NCBI GenBank assembly: GCA_964429855.1 | Contig: CAYSDM010000046.1 | Span: 1-43,880 of the forward strand | Source of the DNA: CALLMM01 sp964429855 | GTDB lineage: Bacteria; Armatimonadota; Chthonomonadetes; Chthonomonadales; CAJBBX01 | Reading direction: 5' to 3' | DNA: 43,880 bases | Shown here: positions 34,323-42,656 of the stretch, piece by piece | Position numbering within the stretch: position 1 is the first letter of the stretch | Layout of the letters: every line of letters begins with the position of its first letter | The notes under the pieces: model-generated | Told to the model about the DNA's origin: nothing | Seen by the model: the letters and a program-made list of their open reading frames with translations, nothing else | The model's database searches: none | Translations under genes and position numbers: made by a program

Positions 34323-35378
34323 ATGTCCTTTAACCCGGAGATACATCCGCATCGCCGTTATAACGCCCTGACAGGCGAATGGATTCTCGTCTCGCCGCAC
34401 CGCACGCTGCGTCCCTGGAAGGGAGCGGTGGAGAATGTCGAAATAGAAACACGCCCGGTTTACGACCCCAACTGCTATCTGTGTCCGGGCAATCGCCGCG
34501 CCGGAGACCAGACCAATCCCGCCTATACGGGTACCTTTGTCTTCACCAACGATTTTGCCGCCCTGCTGCCGGACACGCCTCGGACCGATGCGCCCTCCTC
34601 CGGTCTGCTGCGCGGCGAGCCGGTGCAGGGAACCTGCCGCGTGATCTGCTTCTCCCCGCGCCACGATCTGACGCTGCCGGAGATGCCGGTCGAGCAGATC
34701 GAGCGGGTGGCGGCGGTCTGGGCGGAGCAGACCGCCGATCTGGGAGCGCGTTACCGCTGGGTGCAGGTTTTCGAAAACAAGGGGGCGGCGATGGGCTGCT
34801 CCAACCCGCACCCGCACGGGCAGATCTGGGCGAGCAGTTTTCTGCCGCGTTTTGCGGAGCAGGAGGACCTGCAACAACGGCAGTATGCCGACCGGCACGG
34901 CAAACCGCTTCTCTGCGACTATCTTCATCAGGAGATCGCCGAGCGAACGCGGATCGTGGAGGAGAATACGCACTGGGTGATGCTGGTGCCCTACTGGGCG
35001 GTCTGGCCCTTCGAACTGCTGCTGCTGCCGCGCCGTCCGGTTCTGCGCCTTCCCGACCTTTCGCCGCAAGAGCGCAGCAGTCTGGCGGACATCCTCCAGC
35101 GCAGCCTGATTCGCTACGACAACCTGTTTCAGACCAGTTTTCCCTACTCGATGGGCTGGCATGGCGCGCCCTACAACGACTCTGACAACGCGCACTGGCA
35201 GCTTCACGCCCATTTCTACCCGCCGCTGCTTCGCTCGGCGACGGTGCGAAAGTTTATGGTCGGCTACGAGATGCTGGCGGAGCCGCAGCGCGACCTGACG
35301 GCGGAGCAGGCGGCGCAGCGCCTGCGCGACACCGCGACGACGCACTACCGGGATCGGGTAGAATCAGAGGGGAAGTGA
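34323..35378 (+). CDS. galT: Galactose-1-phosphate uridylyltransferase
   Basis: 351 residues, as expected for GalT (348 in E. coli). The active-site HPHGQ lies in NPHPHGQIWASSF with His163 and His165; the equivalent pair in E. coli is His164/His166, and His165 would be the uridylylated residue. It transfers UMP from UDP-glucose to galactose-1-phosphate in the Leloir pathway. DPNCYLCPGN holds two of the zinc ligands and a further His lies in AHWQLHAHFYPPLLR. No galK or galE is adjacent. The ribosome-binding site is weak. The Gfo/Idh/MocA gene follows 10 bases later, with its own good site, and is probably co-transcribed. Confidence 0.96.
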   Translation: MSFNPEIHPHRRYNALTGEWILVSPHRTLRPWKGAVENVEIETRPVYDPNCYLCPGNRRAGDQTNPAYTGTFVFTNDFAALLPDTPRTDAPSSGLLRGEPVQGTCRVICFSPRHDLTLPEMPVEQIERVAAVWAEQTADLGARYRWVQVFENKGAAMGCSNPHPHGQIWASSFLPRFAEQEDLQQRQYADRHGKPLLCDYLHQEIAERTRIVEENTHWVMLVPYWAVWPFELLLLPRRPVLRLPDLSPQERSSLADILQRSLIRYDNLFQTSFPYSMGWHGAPYNDSDNAHWQLHAHFYPPLLRSATVRKFMVGYEMLAEPQRDLTAEQAAQRLRDTATTHYRDRVESEGK

Positions 35379-35388
35379 GGAGATCAAG

Positions 35389-36384
35389 ATGCTGCGTGTA
35401 GGCGTTATCGGCATGGGACCGATCGGCAATCTTCATGCCGACATCTATCAGGCGGACCCGCTGGCAGAACTGGCTGGAGTCTGCGATATTGTACCGGAGC
35501 GCGCGAAGGCGGCGGGGGAGCGGCTGGGCGTACCCTGGTTCACCGGCGCGCCGGAGATGCTGGAATCCGTACAGCCCGATCTGTGCAGCATTGCCACCGG
35601 CGGCTATGAGTACGCCAGCGATCACTACGAGCCGACCCTGCAGGCGCTGCGCGCAGGCTGCCATGTGCTGTGTGAAAAGCCCATCTGTAACGAGATTGCG
35701 AAGGCGGAGGAGATGGTGCGCGTCGCGGAGGAGGAGCGGCGCTGCTTTGGCGTAGATTTCAATCACCGATTCACGCCGGCGGCTTTTCTGGCGAAAAAGT
35801 GGCTGGATGAGGGGCGGCTCGGCGCGCTCCTTTTTGTCAACGTGGCGCTCTGGATCGGCAGGTTCTCCGAATTTGAATCGCCCTATTATCACCTGAAGGC
35901 GCTGAACCCGCATTCGATAGACCTGATCCGCCACTTCTGCGGCGATATCGCCGAGGTGCAGTGCTTTGCCATGAAGTCGCCGGGACGCTCCCTCTGGTCT
36001 ACCGCCTCCTTCAATTTCAAACTGAAAAACGGCATGGTGGGGCATCTGACCAGCAGCTACGATATCGAGCGCGGTCATCCGATGGAGCGGTGCGAGGTGG
36101 CGGGGATAAAGGGACGCTTTGTTCTGGACGATATGTGGCGGGAGGCGACCCTCTATCCCGCCGGAGAGCCGGTCAAGCAGGTCTTCACCAATCCGGTCTT
36201 CGGCGGCTATCGCGACTTCAACGACACCTTTCAGGCGCGTATCCATCGCTTCCTTCAGCAGGTGGCGGATGGGGCGGCGCCAGAAGAGATTGACGGCTCC
36301 GGCGCGGATGGTCTGGCGGCGCAGAAGGTGATCCAGGCAGGGATCGAATCGCTGAACACCGGCAGGATCGTCCGGGTCTGTTGA
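35389..36384 (+). CDS. Gfo/Idh/MocA-family oxidoreductase
   Basis: 331 residues with AGGAG just before the ATG. The N-terminal Rossmann fold begins VGVIGMGPIGNLHADIY; the conserved LCEKPICNE (Lys97) and GVDFNHRF follow; the C-terminal half is the family's beta-sheet dimer domain. It would oxidise or reduce a sugar or inositol with NAD(P). It follows galT by 10 bases, suggesting a role in the same sugar supply. The substrate cannot be assigned from the sequence. Confidence 0.92.
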   Translation: MLRVGVIGMGPIGNLHADIYQADPLAELAGVCDIVPERAKAAGERLGVPWFTGAPEMLESVQPDLCSIATGGYEYASDHYEPTLQALRAGCHVLCEKPICNEIAKAEEMVRVAEEERRCFGVDFNHRFTPAAFLAKKWLDEGRLGALLFVNVALWIGRFSEFESPYYHLKALNPHSIDLIRHFCGDIAEVQCFAMKSPGRSLWSTASFNFKLKNGMVGHLTSSYDIERGHPMERCEVAGIKGRFVLDDMWREATLYPAGEPVKQVFTNPVFGGYRDFNDTFQARIHRFLQQVADGAAPEEIDGSGADGLAAQKVIQAGIESLNTGRIVRVC

Positions 36385-36442
36385 TCGGCTGATCTCCCCC
36401 ATTTTTGAAGAGGAGGTGACCGCTTCGTAACTGCCCGGCGGC

Positions 36443-37618
36443 TCAGCCCTGTTCCGGCTTCGGAGCCTGTCGGCGCAGTATCAGATATCCGGCGGTCCCC
36501 GCCAGCAGCGAACTGAGCAGGATCGTGATTTTGGAACTCTGAATCGCTTCTGAACTGCGGAATGCCAGCAGCGTGATGAAGATGGACATGGTGAACCCGA
36601 TGCCGCCCAGAAATCCCGCGCCCACGATAGCTCTCCAGTCCACATCGCCGGGCAGTTGAGAGACCTTCAGCTTCACCGCGCAGAGGCTGAACAGCGCGAT
36701 TCCCAGCGGCTTCCCGATACACAGCCCGGCGAAAATACCGGCGCTATTGGCGGTAGAGAGTCCCTTTAGCCAGTCCGCGGGCAGCGCGATTCCGGTGTTT
36801 ACCAGCGCAAAGAGCGGCATAATGCCGAATGCCACCGGTCTGTGCAGAAAATGCTGCATCCGGTAGGAAGGCGATCCCTCCTCTCCCTGTCCGAATGGTA
36901 TCGCGAATGCCAGCATCACCCCCGCCAGCGTCGCATGAATCCCGGACTTCAGCATACAGTACCAGAGGAGCAGACCGGGGAGCAGATAGAAGGGCAGGGG
37001 CCGGACTCCGAGGCGATTGAGCGCCAGCAATCCCGCCAGGATCGCCAGCGCCATTATCAGATAGAGCGATGAAAAGTCGCCCACATAGAACAGGGCGATC
37101 ACGATGATGGCTCCCAGATCGTCAATGATGGCAAGGGCTGTCAGGAATATCTTCAGCGAAACCGGAACCCGGCTGCCCAGCAGCGCCAGCGCACCCAGTG
37201 CAAACGCAATATCCGTCGCCATCGGGATTCCGGCTCCCCCCTGTGTCTCCGTGCCGAAGTTCAGCAGCAGGTGAAACGCGGCGGGCGTCACCATCCCGCC
37301 AATCGCCGCAAAGAGCGGCAGAGAGGCGCTCTTCAGATTGGATAGCTCCCCGATGCGCAGTTCGCGTTTGATCTCCAGACCGATCAGCAGGAAGAAGACC
37401 GCCATCAAGCCGTCGTTGATCCAGTGCTCGAGACTGTGCTTCAGCTTGATCCCTCCCGCCTCGAAGCCTAATTTGGCGTGCCAGAACTCCAGATACTGCT
37501 GTCCGAGCGGCGAGTTGGCGACAGACAGAGAAAACAGCGTGCAGACGATGAGGATGATTCCGGAAGCCTGCTCGCTATGGAGGAATTCGGAGAACAGCCG
37601 GGTAAGTTTCGTTTTCAT
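36443..37618 (-). CDS. nhaA: Na+/H+ antiporter NhaA
   Basis: 391 residues, as in E. coli NhaA (388). Twelve membrane segments are expected. The antiport site is ALAIIDDLGAIIV with Asp166-Asp167, corresponding to Asp163-Asp164 in E. coli. DGLMAVFFLLIGLEIKRE and FLGGIGFTMSIFITLLAF are typical family signatures. It exchanges internal Na+ for H+ and protects against salt and alkaline stress. There is no Shine-Dalgarno match; instead, nested inverted repeats reach to 4 bases before the ATG. The gene ends 58 bases from the oppositely oriented Gfo/Idh/MocA gene. Confidence 0.96.
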   Translation of the reverse strand: MKTKLTRLFSEFLHSEQASGIILIVCTLFSLSVANSPLGQQYLEFWHAKLGFEAGGIKLKHSLEHWINDGLMAVFFLLIGLEIKRELRIGELSNLKSASLPLFAAIGGMVTPAAFHLLLNFGTETQGGAGIPMATDIAFALGALALLGSRVPVSLKIFLTALAIIDDLGAIIVIALFYVGDFSSLYLIMALAILAGLLALNRLGVRPLPFYLLPGLLLWYCMLKSGIHATLAGVMLAFAIPFGQGEEGSPSYRMQHFLHRPVAFGIMPLFALVNTGIALPADWLKGLSTANSAGIFAGLCIGKPLGIALFSLCAVKLKVSQLPGDVDWRAIVGAGFLGGIGFTMSIFITLLAFRSSEAIQSSKITILLSSLLAGTAGYLILRRQAPKPEQG

Positions 37619-37621
37619 GCG

Positions 37622-37687
37622 ATATCAGCCGTATAAACAAGGATAAATGCAGTAGCCTGTCCGCCCTGCATTATACCCTGCTGATAT
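37622..37687 (-). promoter_or_regulatory. Nested inverted repeats in the nhaA leader, possible riboswitch or operator
   Basis: Three inverted pairs lie inside one another: ATATCAGC (37622-37629) with GCTGATAT (37680-37687), GTATAA (37631-37636) with TTATAC (37671-37676), and TGCAG (37648-37652) with CTGCA (37666-37670). The inner arm ends 3 bases before the nhaA ATG, where a ribosome would bind. A TATAAT on the minus strand (37670-37675) sits in the outer half, so the element may be either RNA structure or a promoter-operator. Confidence 0.5.
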
Positions 37688-37752
37688 GCAGAGAGGTGTT
37701 CACGCTGTCGCCTGATCTCGCCTCCTGTAAGGTAAAGTGTTGTTTTCCCCTT

Positions 37753-38739
37753 CTACCTCGCCATACCCGGACCGTAGTATTTTCGCGTGAAGGGCAGTCC
37801 GAACGGCTCCTCAAAGGGACGAAACGGAACCATCGCCGCAATCGCGTCCAGACGTACCAGAACTTCCCTCGGCAGCGGCCCCTTCTCCACGGCGGCGGCA
37901 TTCTGCTCCACCTCCTCCACAGAACGCGCCCCCATCAGAACGCAGGAGACATCCGGATTGGACAGCACGAACCGCAGTCCCGCTTCTGGCAGCGACAGCC
38001 CGATCTCATCCAGATATTCATAGAGGGCGATGTACTGCTCCCGGCGCGGCTTGCTCAGCCAGCGCGCTCCGCTCCGCACCTCCTCGTCATAGCGGCGCGC
38101 CAGCGCGCCCTGTTGAAGCGGCGACCCCACGATGATGCCGACGCCCTGCTCTCGGGCTGCCGGAAGAACCTCAATCTCTGCCTCCCGCCACAGCAGGCTG
38201 TAGTTGAAGGCGGTCAAAACCACGTCGAACCGACCCGTGCGGATGATATGGGGCAGTTCATAGGCGGTCGTGCCGCCCAGCCCGGTAAAGCGAACAGTTC
38301 CCTGCCGCTTCAGATCGTCCAGCACACCCATCACCGGACCGTCGAATCTCTCTTTATCGCTCCACCAGTCGTACTGACCGGGACGATCCGGCTCATGGAT
38401 CATCAGTATGTCAATGTTGTCCCGCTTCAGCAGCCGCAGACTCTCCTCCACCGAACGCAGCAGACCGTCTCGATCCTGCGCGTTGAAGGGCTGCGGTCTG
38501 CCGCCGAGTTTGGTCGAGAGAATGAAGGGCGTCTTCGCCTCTTGCAGTATCCGCCCCAGCACCTCCTCGCTATTCAGATAGCCCGGAGCCGTGTCTATGT
38601 AGTTGACGCCCAGTTCGAGCGCGCGCAGCGTCGCGGCTTTCGCCTGCGCGAACTCCCCGCCCAGCGAGGAGACAAACAGCCCGCCCAGCGCAAGCTCGCT
38701 GACCTCCAGCCCGGTTTTCCCCAGTATGCGCCTTTTCAT
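37753..38739 (-). CDS. Aldo/keto reductase
   Basis: 328 residues with the full catalytic tetrad: Asp49 and Tyr54 in NYIDTAPGY, Lys77 in LSTKLGG and His115 in ILMIHEPD. The (beta/alpha)8 barrel reduces a carbonyl with NADPH. It belongs to the short-chain-like, D-threo-aldose or galactose dehydrogenase side of the family, rather than the classical xylose reductases. It precedes nhaA on the same strand with a 134-base gap that holds the nested repeats. Its start has a purine-rich GAAGAGAGA upstream. Confidence 0.92.
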   Translation of the reverse strand: MKRRILGKTGLEVSELALGGLFVSSLGGEFAQAKAATLRALELGVNYIDTAPGYLNSEEVLGRILQEAKTPFILSTKLGGRPQPFNAQDRDGLLRSVEESLRLLKRDNIDILMIHEPDRPGQYDWWSDKERFDGPVMGVLDDLKRQGTVRFTGLGGTTAYELPHIIRTGRFDVVLTAFNYSLLWREAEIEVLPAAREQGVGIIVGSPLQQGALARRYDEEVRSGARWLSKPRREQYIALYEYLDEIGLSLPEAGLRFVLSNPDVSCVLMGARSVEEVEQNAAAVEKGPLPREVLVRLDAIAAMVPFRPFEEPFGLPFTRKYYGPGMAR

Positions 38740-39058
38740 CGGTCTCTCTTCTTTCTGCAGATGGGTTTATCGGAGTACCTCCAGAATGATCGCCTCCGGC
38801 GGAAACGCCGCTTTTCGGTTCACCACCTCATAGAGCGGACGAGTGCGGTGACGGTTCCGCGGCTGAACGCAATCGAGATACAACGCTCCGAAAAGGATTC
38901 GACAGTCCCTGGATAAAACCCCTGCCTAGAGTTTGAACTCAACCGTTCTCCGACAGGATTTTCTGCTGTAAGCGCCAAACCTGTATCGGGGAGTTGCCTG
39001 AAGCGCGCCCCGAATGCACAGACCGAATCATGAGGTTCGGTAGAGAAGGAGAAAATGG
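38740..39058. other. Gap of 319 bases before the GH4 gene
   Basis: Besides the possible remnant on the minus strand, it has a small plus-strand hairpin CGGCG-GAAA-CGCCG (38797-38810) followed by CTTTT, and AAGGAG (39046-39051) just before the GH4 gene. I see no clear promoter boxes. Confidence 0.4.
38767..38925 (-). pseudogene. Possible C-terminal gene remnant upstream of the aldo/keto reductase
   Basis: On the minus strand a 52-codon frame between TAG (38926-38928) and TAA (38767-38769) reads like the end of a protein, with ALYLDCVQPRNRHRTRPLY followed by EVVNRKAAFPPEAIILEVLR. It has no proper start codon or ribosome-binding site. I take it as a fragment of a lost gene, but chance cannot be excluded. 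Confidence 0.3.
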
Positions 39059-40405
39059 ATGGAACCCCTTCGCATTGTTCTGGTGGGCGCGGGCAGCCGC
39101 GATTTTGGAGCCGCAACCGTGCGCGACGTGCTGCTCAGCGACACCCTCGCGCAGCGTCCAATGATCCTCACCCTCATGGATATCGCGGCAGACCGCCTGC
39201 CGGAGATCGAAAGCTACGCCCGTCATGTGATCCAGAAGTTACGGCGAGAGGCGATTGTTCACGCCACCACCCGTCTGGACGAGGCGCTGGAGGGTGCGGA
39301 CTTCGTGGTGACCGCCGTTGAAATCCGCCGCCTGATCCACTGGACGCAGGACTACCATATTCCGCGCAAACACGGCTTCAAACAGATTTTTGGCGAGAAC
39401 GGCGGACCGGGATCGCTCTTTCATGGTCTGCGCTCCCTCAACGCCGTTGTGCCGGTGGCGCGCCGGATGGAGCAGCTATGCCCGAACGCCGTTCTGCTCA
39501 ACTACACCAACCCCCTGCACAAGGTCTGCGAGGGAGTGGCGCGCCTGACAAAGACGCGATTCGCCGGGCTGTGTCACGGCGTCTGGATGGGAATGCATCA
39601 GATCGCCGCCATTCTCGGCCGGACGGTGGAGCAACTGGAGATGGCTGCCTGCGGTATCAACCACTTCACCTGGTTCCAGACGATCCGCGACCGCGAGACG
39701 GGTGAAGACCTCTATCCGCGCCTGCGCGAGGCGGAGCGCGAAGGCGACTGGCTCTTCGAGTGGCATGAAATCGGGATGTCCCGCATCCTTCTGCGACGCT
39801 TCGGTCTCTATCCCTCGCCGGGAACCAACCATTTCGGCGAATATATCGGCTGGGCAGAGGAGTTCTATGCCGGTAACCTGCACTGGTTCTACGATCCGGC
39901 GGAGGGGCATCCCTGGGAGACCGGGGAGATTCCGGAGTTCGTCTATTCGCTGAGCGGTGACAAAACAGGTCGCTCCTGGAAGAGAGCACCGGGCGCGCCG
40001 CGGCGACTGGAAGATCACCCGCTGGAGCCATCCGGCGAACTGGCGGCTCCGATCATGGAGGCGCTCGCCTGCGGTCAGCCACGCTCTCTGGACGCGATCA
40101 ATATCCCCAATCGCGGCTATATTCCCAACCTGCCCGACGGCGCGGTGGTGGAGGTTCCGGCGCGCGCCGATGCGAATGGCTGGCAGCCAACCGTCATGGC
40201 GCCGCTGCCGGAGCCCATCGCCGCCATGATCCGCACACAGTTGAGCATCCATCAACTGCTGATCGAAGCCTTTGCGGAGCAGTCGAAGGCGAAACTGCTG
40301 CAGGCGGTTCTCCTGGAGCCGACCGTCCACTCGTACCGCGCCGCTGTCGCGATGGTGGACGAGATGCTGACGCTTCAGAAAGAGGTGCTTCCGCCTCTGT
40401 ATTGA
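39059..40405 (+). CDS. GH4-family glycosidase (alpha-galactosidase/alpha-glucosidase type)
   Basis: 448 residues from ATG 39059 (AAGGAG 7 bases upstream; the ATG at 39055 is out of frame). NAD+-dependent GH4 signature: GAGSRDFG near residue 10 for NAD, LLNYTNPLH (Asn151), GLCHGVWMG with the metal-binding Cys172 and His173, and GINHFTWF (His202). GH4 enzymes use NAD+ and Mn2+ to cleave alpha-glycosides such as alpha-galactosides or alpha-glucosides, or galacturonides. Substrate cannot be fixed. The Cys-His pair is intact, so activity is expected. It is cytoplasmic, which fits intake of a disaccharide by an ABC importer. With galT nearby, an alpha-galactoside is a plausible substrate. Confidence 0.9.
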   Translation: MEPLRIVLVGAGSRDFGAATVRDVLLSDTLAQRPMILTLMDIAADRLPEIESYARHVIQKLRREAIVHATTRLDEALEGADFVVTAVEIRRLIHWTQDYHIPRKHGFKQIFGENGGPGSLFHGLRSLNAVVPVARRMEQLCPNAVLLNYTNPLHKVCEGVARLTKTRFAGLCHGVWMGMHQIAAILGRTVEQLEMAACGINHFTWFQTIRDRETGEDLYPRLREAEREGDWLFEWHEIGMSRILLRRFGLYPSPGTNHFGEYIGWAEEFYAGNLHWFYDPAEGHPWETGEIPEFVYSLSGDKTGRSWKRAPGAPRRLEDHPLEPSGELAAPIMEALACGQPRSLDAINIPNRGYIPNLPDGAVVEVPARADANGWQPTVMAPLPEPIAAMIRTQLSIHQLLIEAFAEQSKAKLLQAVLLEPTVHSYRAAVAMVDEMLTLQKEVLPPLY

Positions 40406-40446
40406 GCCGCAGCTTTCTCCTGCGGCGATAAAGCCGGGTAAGAGAT

Positions 40447-40455
40447 TGGTATAAT
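40447..40455 (+). promoter_or_regulatory. Extended -10 promoter of the SIS-PhyH-gmhB operon
   Basis: TGGTATAAT (40447-40455) is an extended -10 element upstream of the SIS gene. The -35 region is weak (GATAAA, 40427-40432), as is normal for extended -10 promoters. A 7-bp stem GCCGCAG/CTGCGGC (40406-40426) just after the GH4 stop may end that transcript. Confidence 0.5.
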
Positions 40456-40493
40456 GAGGAGAGCGACAGCAGACTGGGAGCAGAGAGAATAGC

Positions 40494-41057
40494 ATGAGCA
40501 TGATTACGGACTATCTGGCGGGAGTGCAGCGGCTGATCGCGCAGGTTCCCGAAGAGAAGATTGAGCGGCTGGCAAATCTGCTGGAGGAGGCGTGGCGAGA
40601 GAATCGGCGCGTGCTTCTGATGGGCAACGGCGGAAGCTCCGCCACCGCCTCGCACATTGTCAATGACCTTCAGAAGTGCATCTACCTCGATTCCGGCAAG
40701 CCGCTCAAGGCGCTCTGTCTCTCCGATAATACCCCGCTGCTGATGGCATGGGGCAACGACACCGAATATGCCAATGTCTTTGCGCCGCAGGTCGAGTGCT
40801 GGGCGGAGCCGGGCGATCTGGTGATCGGAATCAGCGGGAGCGGAAACTCGCCCAATGTCCTGCGCGGCATCGAAACGGCGAATCGGAAGGGAGCGCACAC
40901 CTTCGGGCTGGCGGGTTTTCGGGGCGGCGAACTGGCGAAGATGGCGCGAGAGTGTATCATTATCGAGAGCGACAGCATGCAGCAGATCGAAGACCTGCAT
41001 ATGATCCTGCTGCATGTGGTCTTTGTAGTTCTGCGCGAGCGGACGAAGAGAGTGTAA
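40494..41057 (+). CDS. SIS-domain sugar phosphate isomerase (GmhA-like)
   Basis: 187 residues, similar in length and fold to sedoheptulose-7-phosphate isomerase. The phosphosugar-binding motifs are GNGGSSATASHIVNDL (near 43-58) and ISGSGNSPNVLRGI (near 113-126). The usual GmhA glutamate after SAxDAxH is replaced (HIVNDLQ), so it may be a related SIS isomerase rather than GmhA. A PhyH protein and a GmhB-like phosphatase follow within the same operon, which makes a heptose-phosphate role attractive. ATG 40500 is an alternative start. Confidence 0.85.
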   Translation: MSMITDYLAGVQRLIAQVPEEKIERLANLLEEAWRENRRVLLMGNGGSSATASHIVNDLQKCIYLDSGKPLKALCLSDNTPLLMAWGNDTEYANVFAPQVECWAEPGDLVIGISGSGNSPNVLRGIETANRKGAHTFGLAGFRGGELAKMARECIIIESDSMQQIEDLHMILLHVVFVVLRERTKRV

Positions 41058-41070
41058 ACGGGAGAGAGAG

Positions 41071-42051
41071 ATGACGCCTGCCCTGACCACCCGATTGAGC
41101 GAAGAGCAGATCGCCTTTTTCCATACGGAAGGCTATCTGATGGTTCCCGATCTGTTTGCGCCGGAGGAGCTGGAGCCTCTGCGCCGGGAGATCGCCGATA
41201 TCATCCAGGAGACCGCGCAGCAGCTTCAGGCGGAGGGGAAGATCACCGAAACATTCGATGACGCGCCCTTCGAGACGAGGATGCATCATCTCGTTCGCGC
41301 CAATCCTGACTTCTGGCACGACTTTCGGCGGGCGATTGAGGGCAAGGCAGGGGGCGGGCACACCGGGCGCGAGATGTTCAACCTTCTTACGCATCCGCGC
41401 CTGCTCGACGTGCTGGAGGGGCTGATCGGACCGGAGATTATCGCCTCCAGCGTCTACCGTATTCGCCCCAAACTGCCCGGTCTGGATCGCGGCGAAGTGC
41501 CCTGGCATCAGGATTCCGGCTACTTCTCTCCCCACTGCGACCAGAACCTGATCGTCACCTGCTGGATACCGCTGGTAGACGCCACCATCGAGAACGGCTG
41601 CCTGCTTGTCCTGCCTCGCACGCACCGGGTCGGCATTATTCCCCACCATACCGGCGGACACGCCGGGTATCTGGAGGTTCGGAGCGACGAACTTCCCGCT
41701 CCGGAGTCCGAGGCGGTCTATGTTCCGGTTCCACTCGGCGGCGCGCTGCTGCTGACCAACCTGACGCCCCACTGTTCCCGCGCGAACTCGACCGATGTCA
41801 TTCGCTGGAGCGTGGACCTGCGCTATCAGTCCCGGGAGGCTCCCACCAACGCCTTTCAGGAGCCGGAAGAGTTCGACCCAGACGCGCCGGAGATCGAAAT
41901 CGCCTGTTACGCCCCGGAGGGCGATTTCGTCGTGCGCAGTCCGCGCAGCCCGGAGAGCGTCCATACCTATGATCAGTATGTGGCGCGGCGAAACGCCTAC
42001 GACGCGGCGCGTCTGCCCTACCCGCAGCGCGGCTGGACTCCTCTGAAATGA
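41071..42051 (+). CDS. Phytanoyl-CoA dioxygenase (PhyH)-family Fe(II)/2-oxoglutarate oxygenase, copy 1
   Basis: 326 residues. The iron ligands are His146 and Asp148 in PWHQDSGY and His234 in LTPHCSRAN; Arg245 in IRWSVDLR should bind 2-oxoglutarate. All are intact. The family hydroxylates varied substrates in bacteria, often small metabolites. It begins 13 bases after the SIS gene and ends 37 bases before gmhB, so it is embedded in a sugar-phosphate operon. The substrate is unknown. A paralogue with a different order of substrate loops lies on the other strand at 42657. Confidence 0.9.
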   Translation: MTPALTTRLSEEQIAFFHTEGYLMVPDLFAPEELEPLRREIADIIQETAQQLQAEGKITETFDDAPFETRMHHLVRANPDFWHDFRRAIEGKAGGGHTGREMFNLLTHPRLLDVLEGLIGPEIIASSVYRIRPKLPGLDRGEVPWHQDSGYFSPHCDQNLIVTCWIPLVDATIENGCLLVLPRTHRVGIIPHHTGGHAGYLEVRSDELPAPESEAVYVPVPLGGALLLTNLTPHCSRANSTDVIRWSVDLRYQSREAPTNAFQEPEEFDPDAPEIEIACYAPEGDFVVRSPRSPESVHTYDQYVARRNAYDAARLPYPQRGWTPLK

Positions 42052-42059
42052 AAGGCGCG

Positions 42060-42075
42060 CTTTCCGCGCGGAAAG
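42060..42075. repeat. 16-bp perfect palindrome between PhyH copy 1 and gmhB
   Basis: CTTTCCGCGCGGAAAG is a perfect palindrome, and GAAAGGCGC occurs twice around it (42050-42058 and 42071-42079). It lies in the 37-base spacer before gmhB. It may be an mRNA hairpin adjusting gmhB expression or a DNA binding site. Confidence 0.6.
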
Positions 42076-42088
42076 GCGCTTAATCCCG

Positions 42089-42640
42089 ATGTCTTCTCGC
42101 CGCGCAGTCTTTCTGGATCGAGACGGGGTTATCAACCGCGACAGCCCTGACTTCATCAAAACCCCGGAGGAGATGATCCTGTTTCCCGGCGCGCCGCAGG
42201 CGATCGCCCGGCTGGACGCCGCCGGTTTCGCCGTGATTGTGGTCAGCAATCAGTCCGGGCTGGCACGGGGACTGGTAACGCCGGAGAATCTGGAGGCGAT
42301 GCACGTCAAACTGCAAGGCGCGGTGGAGCAAGCCGGGGGAAGGCTGACCGGCATCTACTTCTGCCCCCATCTCCCCGCCGCAGGATGCGACTGTCGTAAG
42401 CCAAAAACCGGTATGCTGGAGCAGGCGGCGCGAGAACATGGTATCGCGCTCTCCGAAAGCTATATGGCGGGCGACAAACCGGACGACATCGCCTGCGGTC
42501 AGGCGGCGGGATGCCGAACGATTCTGATCCTGAGCGGTCAGACGCGCCGGTACGATCCCGCCCGCTTTGCCGCGCCTCCCGATCTGATCTGCCCCGATCT
42601 TCCCGCCGCCGTCGCGCAGATACTGCGCGAGACCGCATGA
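42089..42640 (+). CDS. gmhB: D-glycero-D-manno-heptose-1,7-bisphosphate 7-phosphatase-like HAD protein
   Basis: 183 residues, as for GmhB. HAD motif I FLDRDGVIN supplies Asp10 and Asp12; motif II is the Ser of VVSNQSGLARG; motif III CRKPKTGML and motif IV AGDKPDD are present. The zinc-type insert FCPHLPAAGCDC has the expected Cys/His order (C-x-H-x(n)-C-x-C). This fits GmhB of ADP-heptose synthesis. It ends 16 bases from the convergent PhyH gene. No HldE/HldD is in the window, so the pathway is incomplete here. Confidence 0.92.
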   Translation: MSSRRAVFLDRDGVINRDSPDFIKTPEEMILFPGAPQAIARLDAAGFAVIVVSNQSGLARGLVTPENLEAMHVKLQGAVEQAGGRLTGIYFCPHLPAAGCDCRKPKTGMLEQAAREHGIALSESYMAGDKPDDIACGQAAGCRTILILSGQTRRYDPARFAAPPDLICPDLPAAVAQILRETA

Positions 42641-42656
42641 TGCCAGACACTCCTTT

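Noticed and set aside
40960..42249. 429-codon minus-strand frame across the PhyH gene
   Set aside because: It is antisense to a gene with complete catalytic motifs and has no domain of its own.
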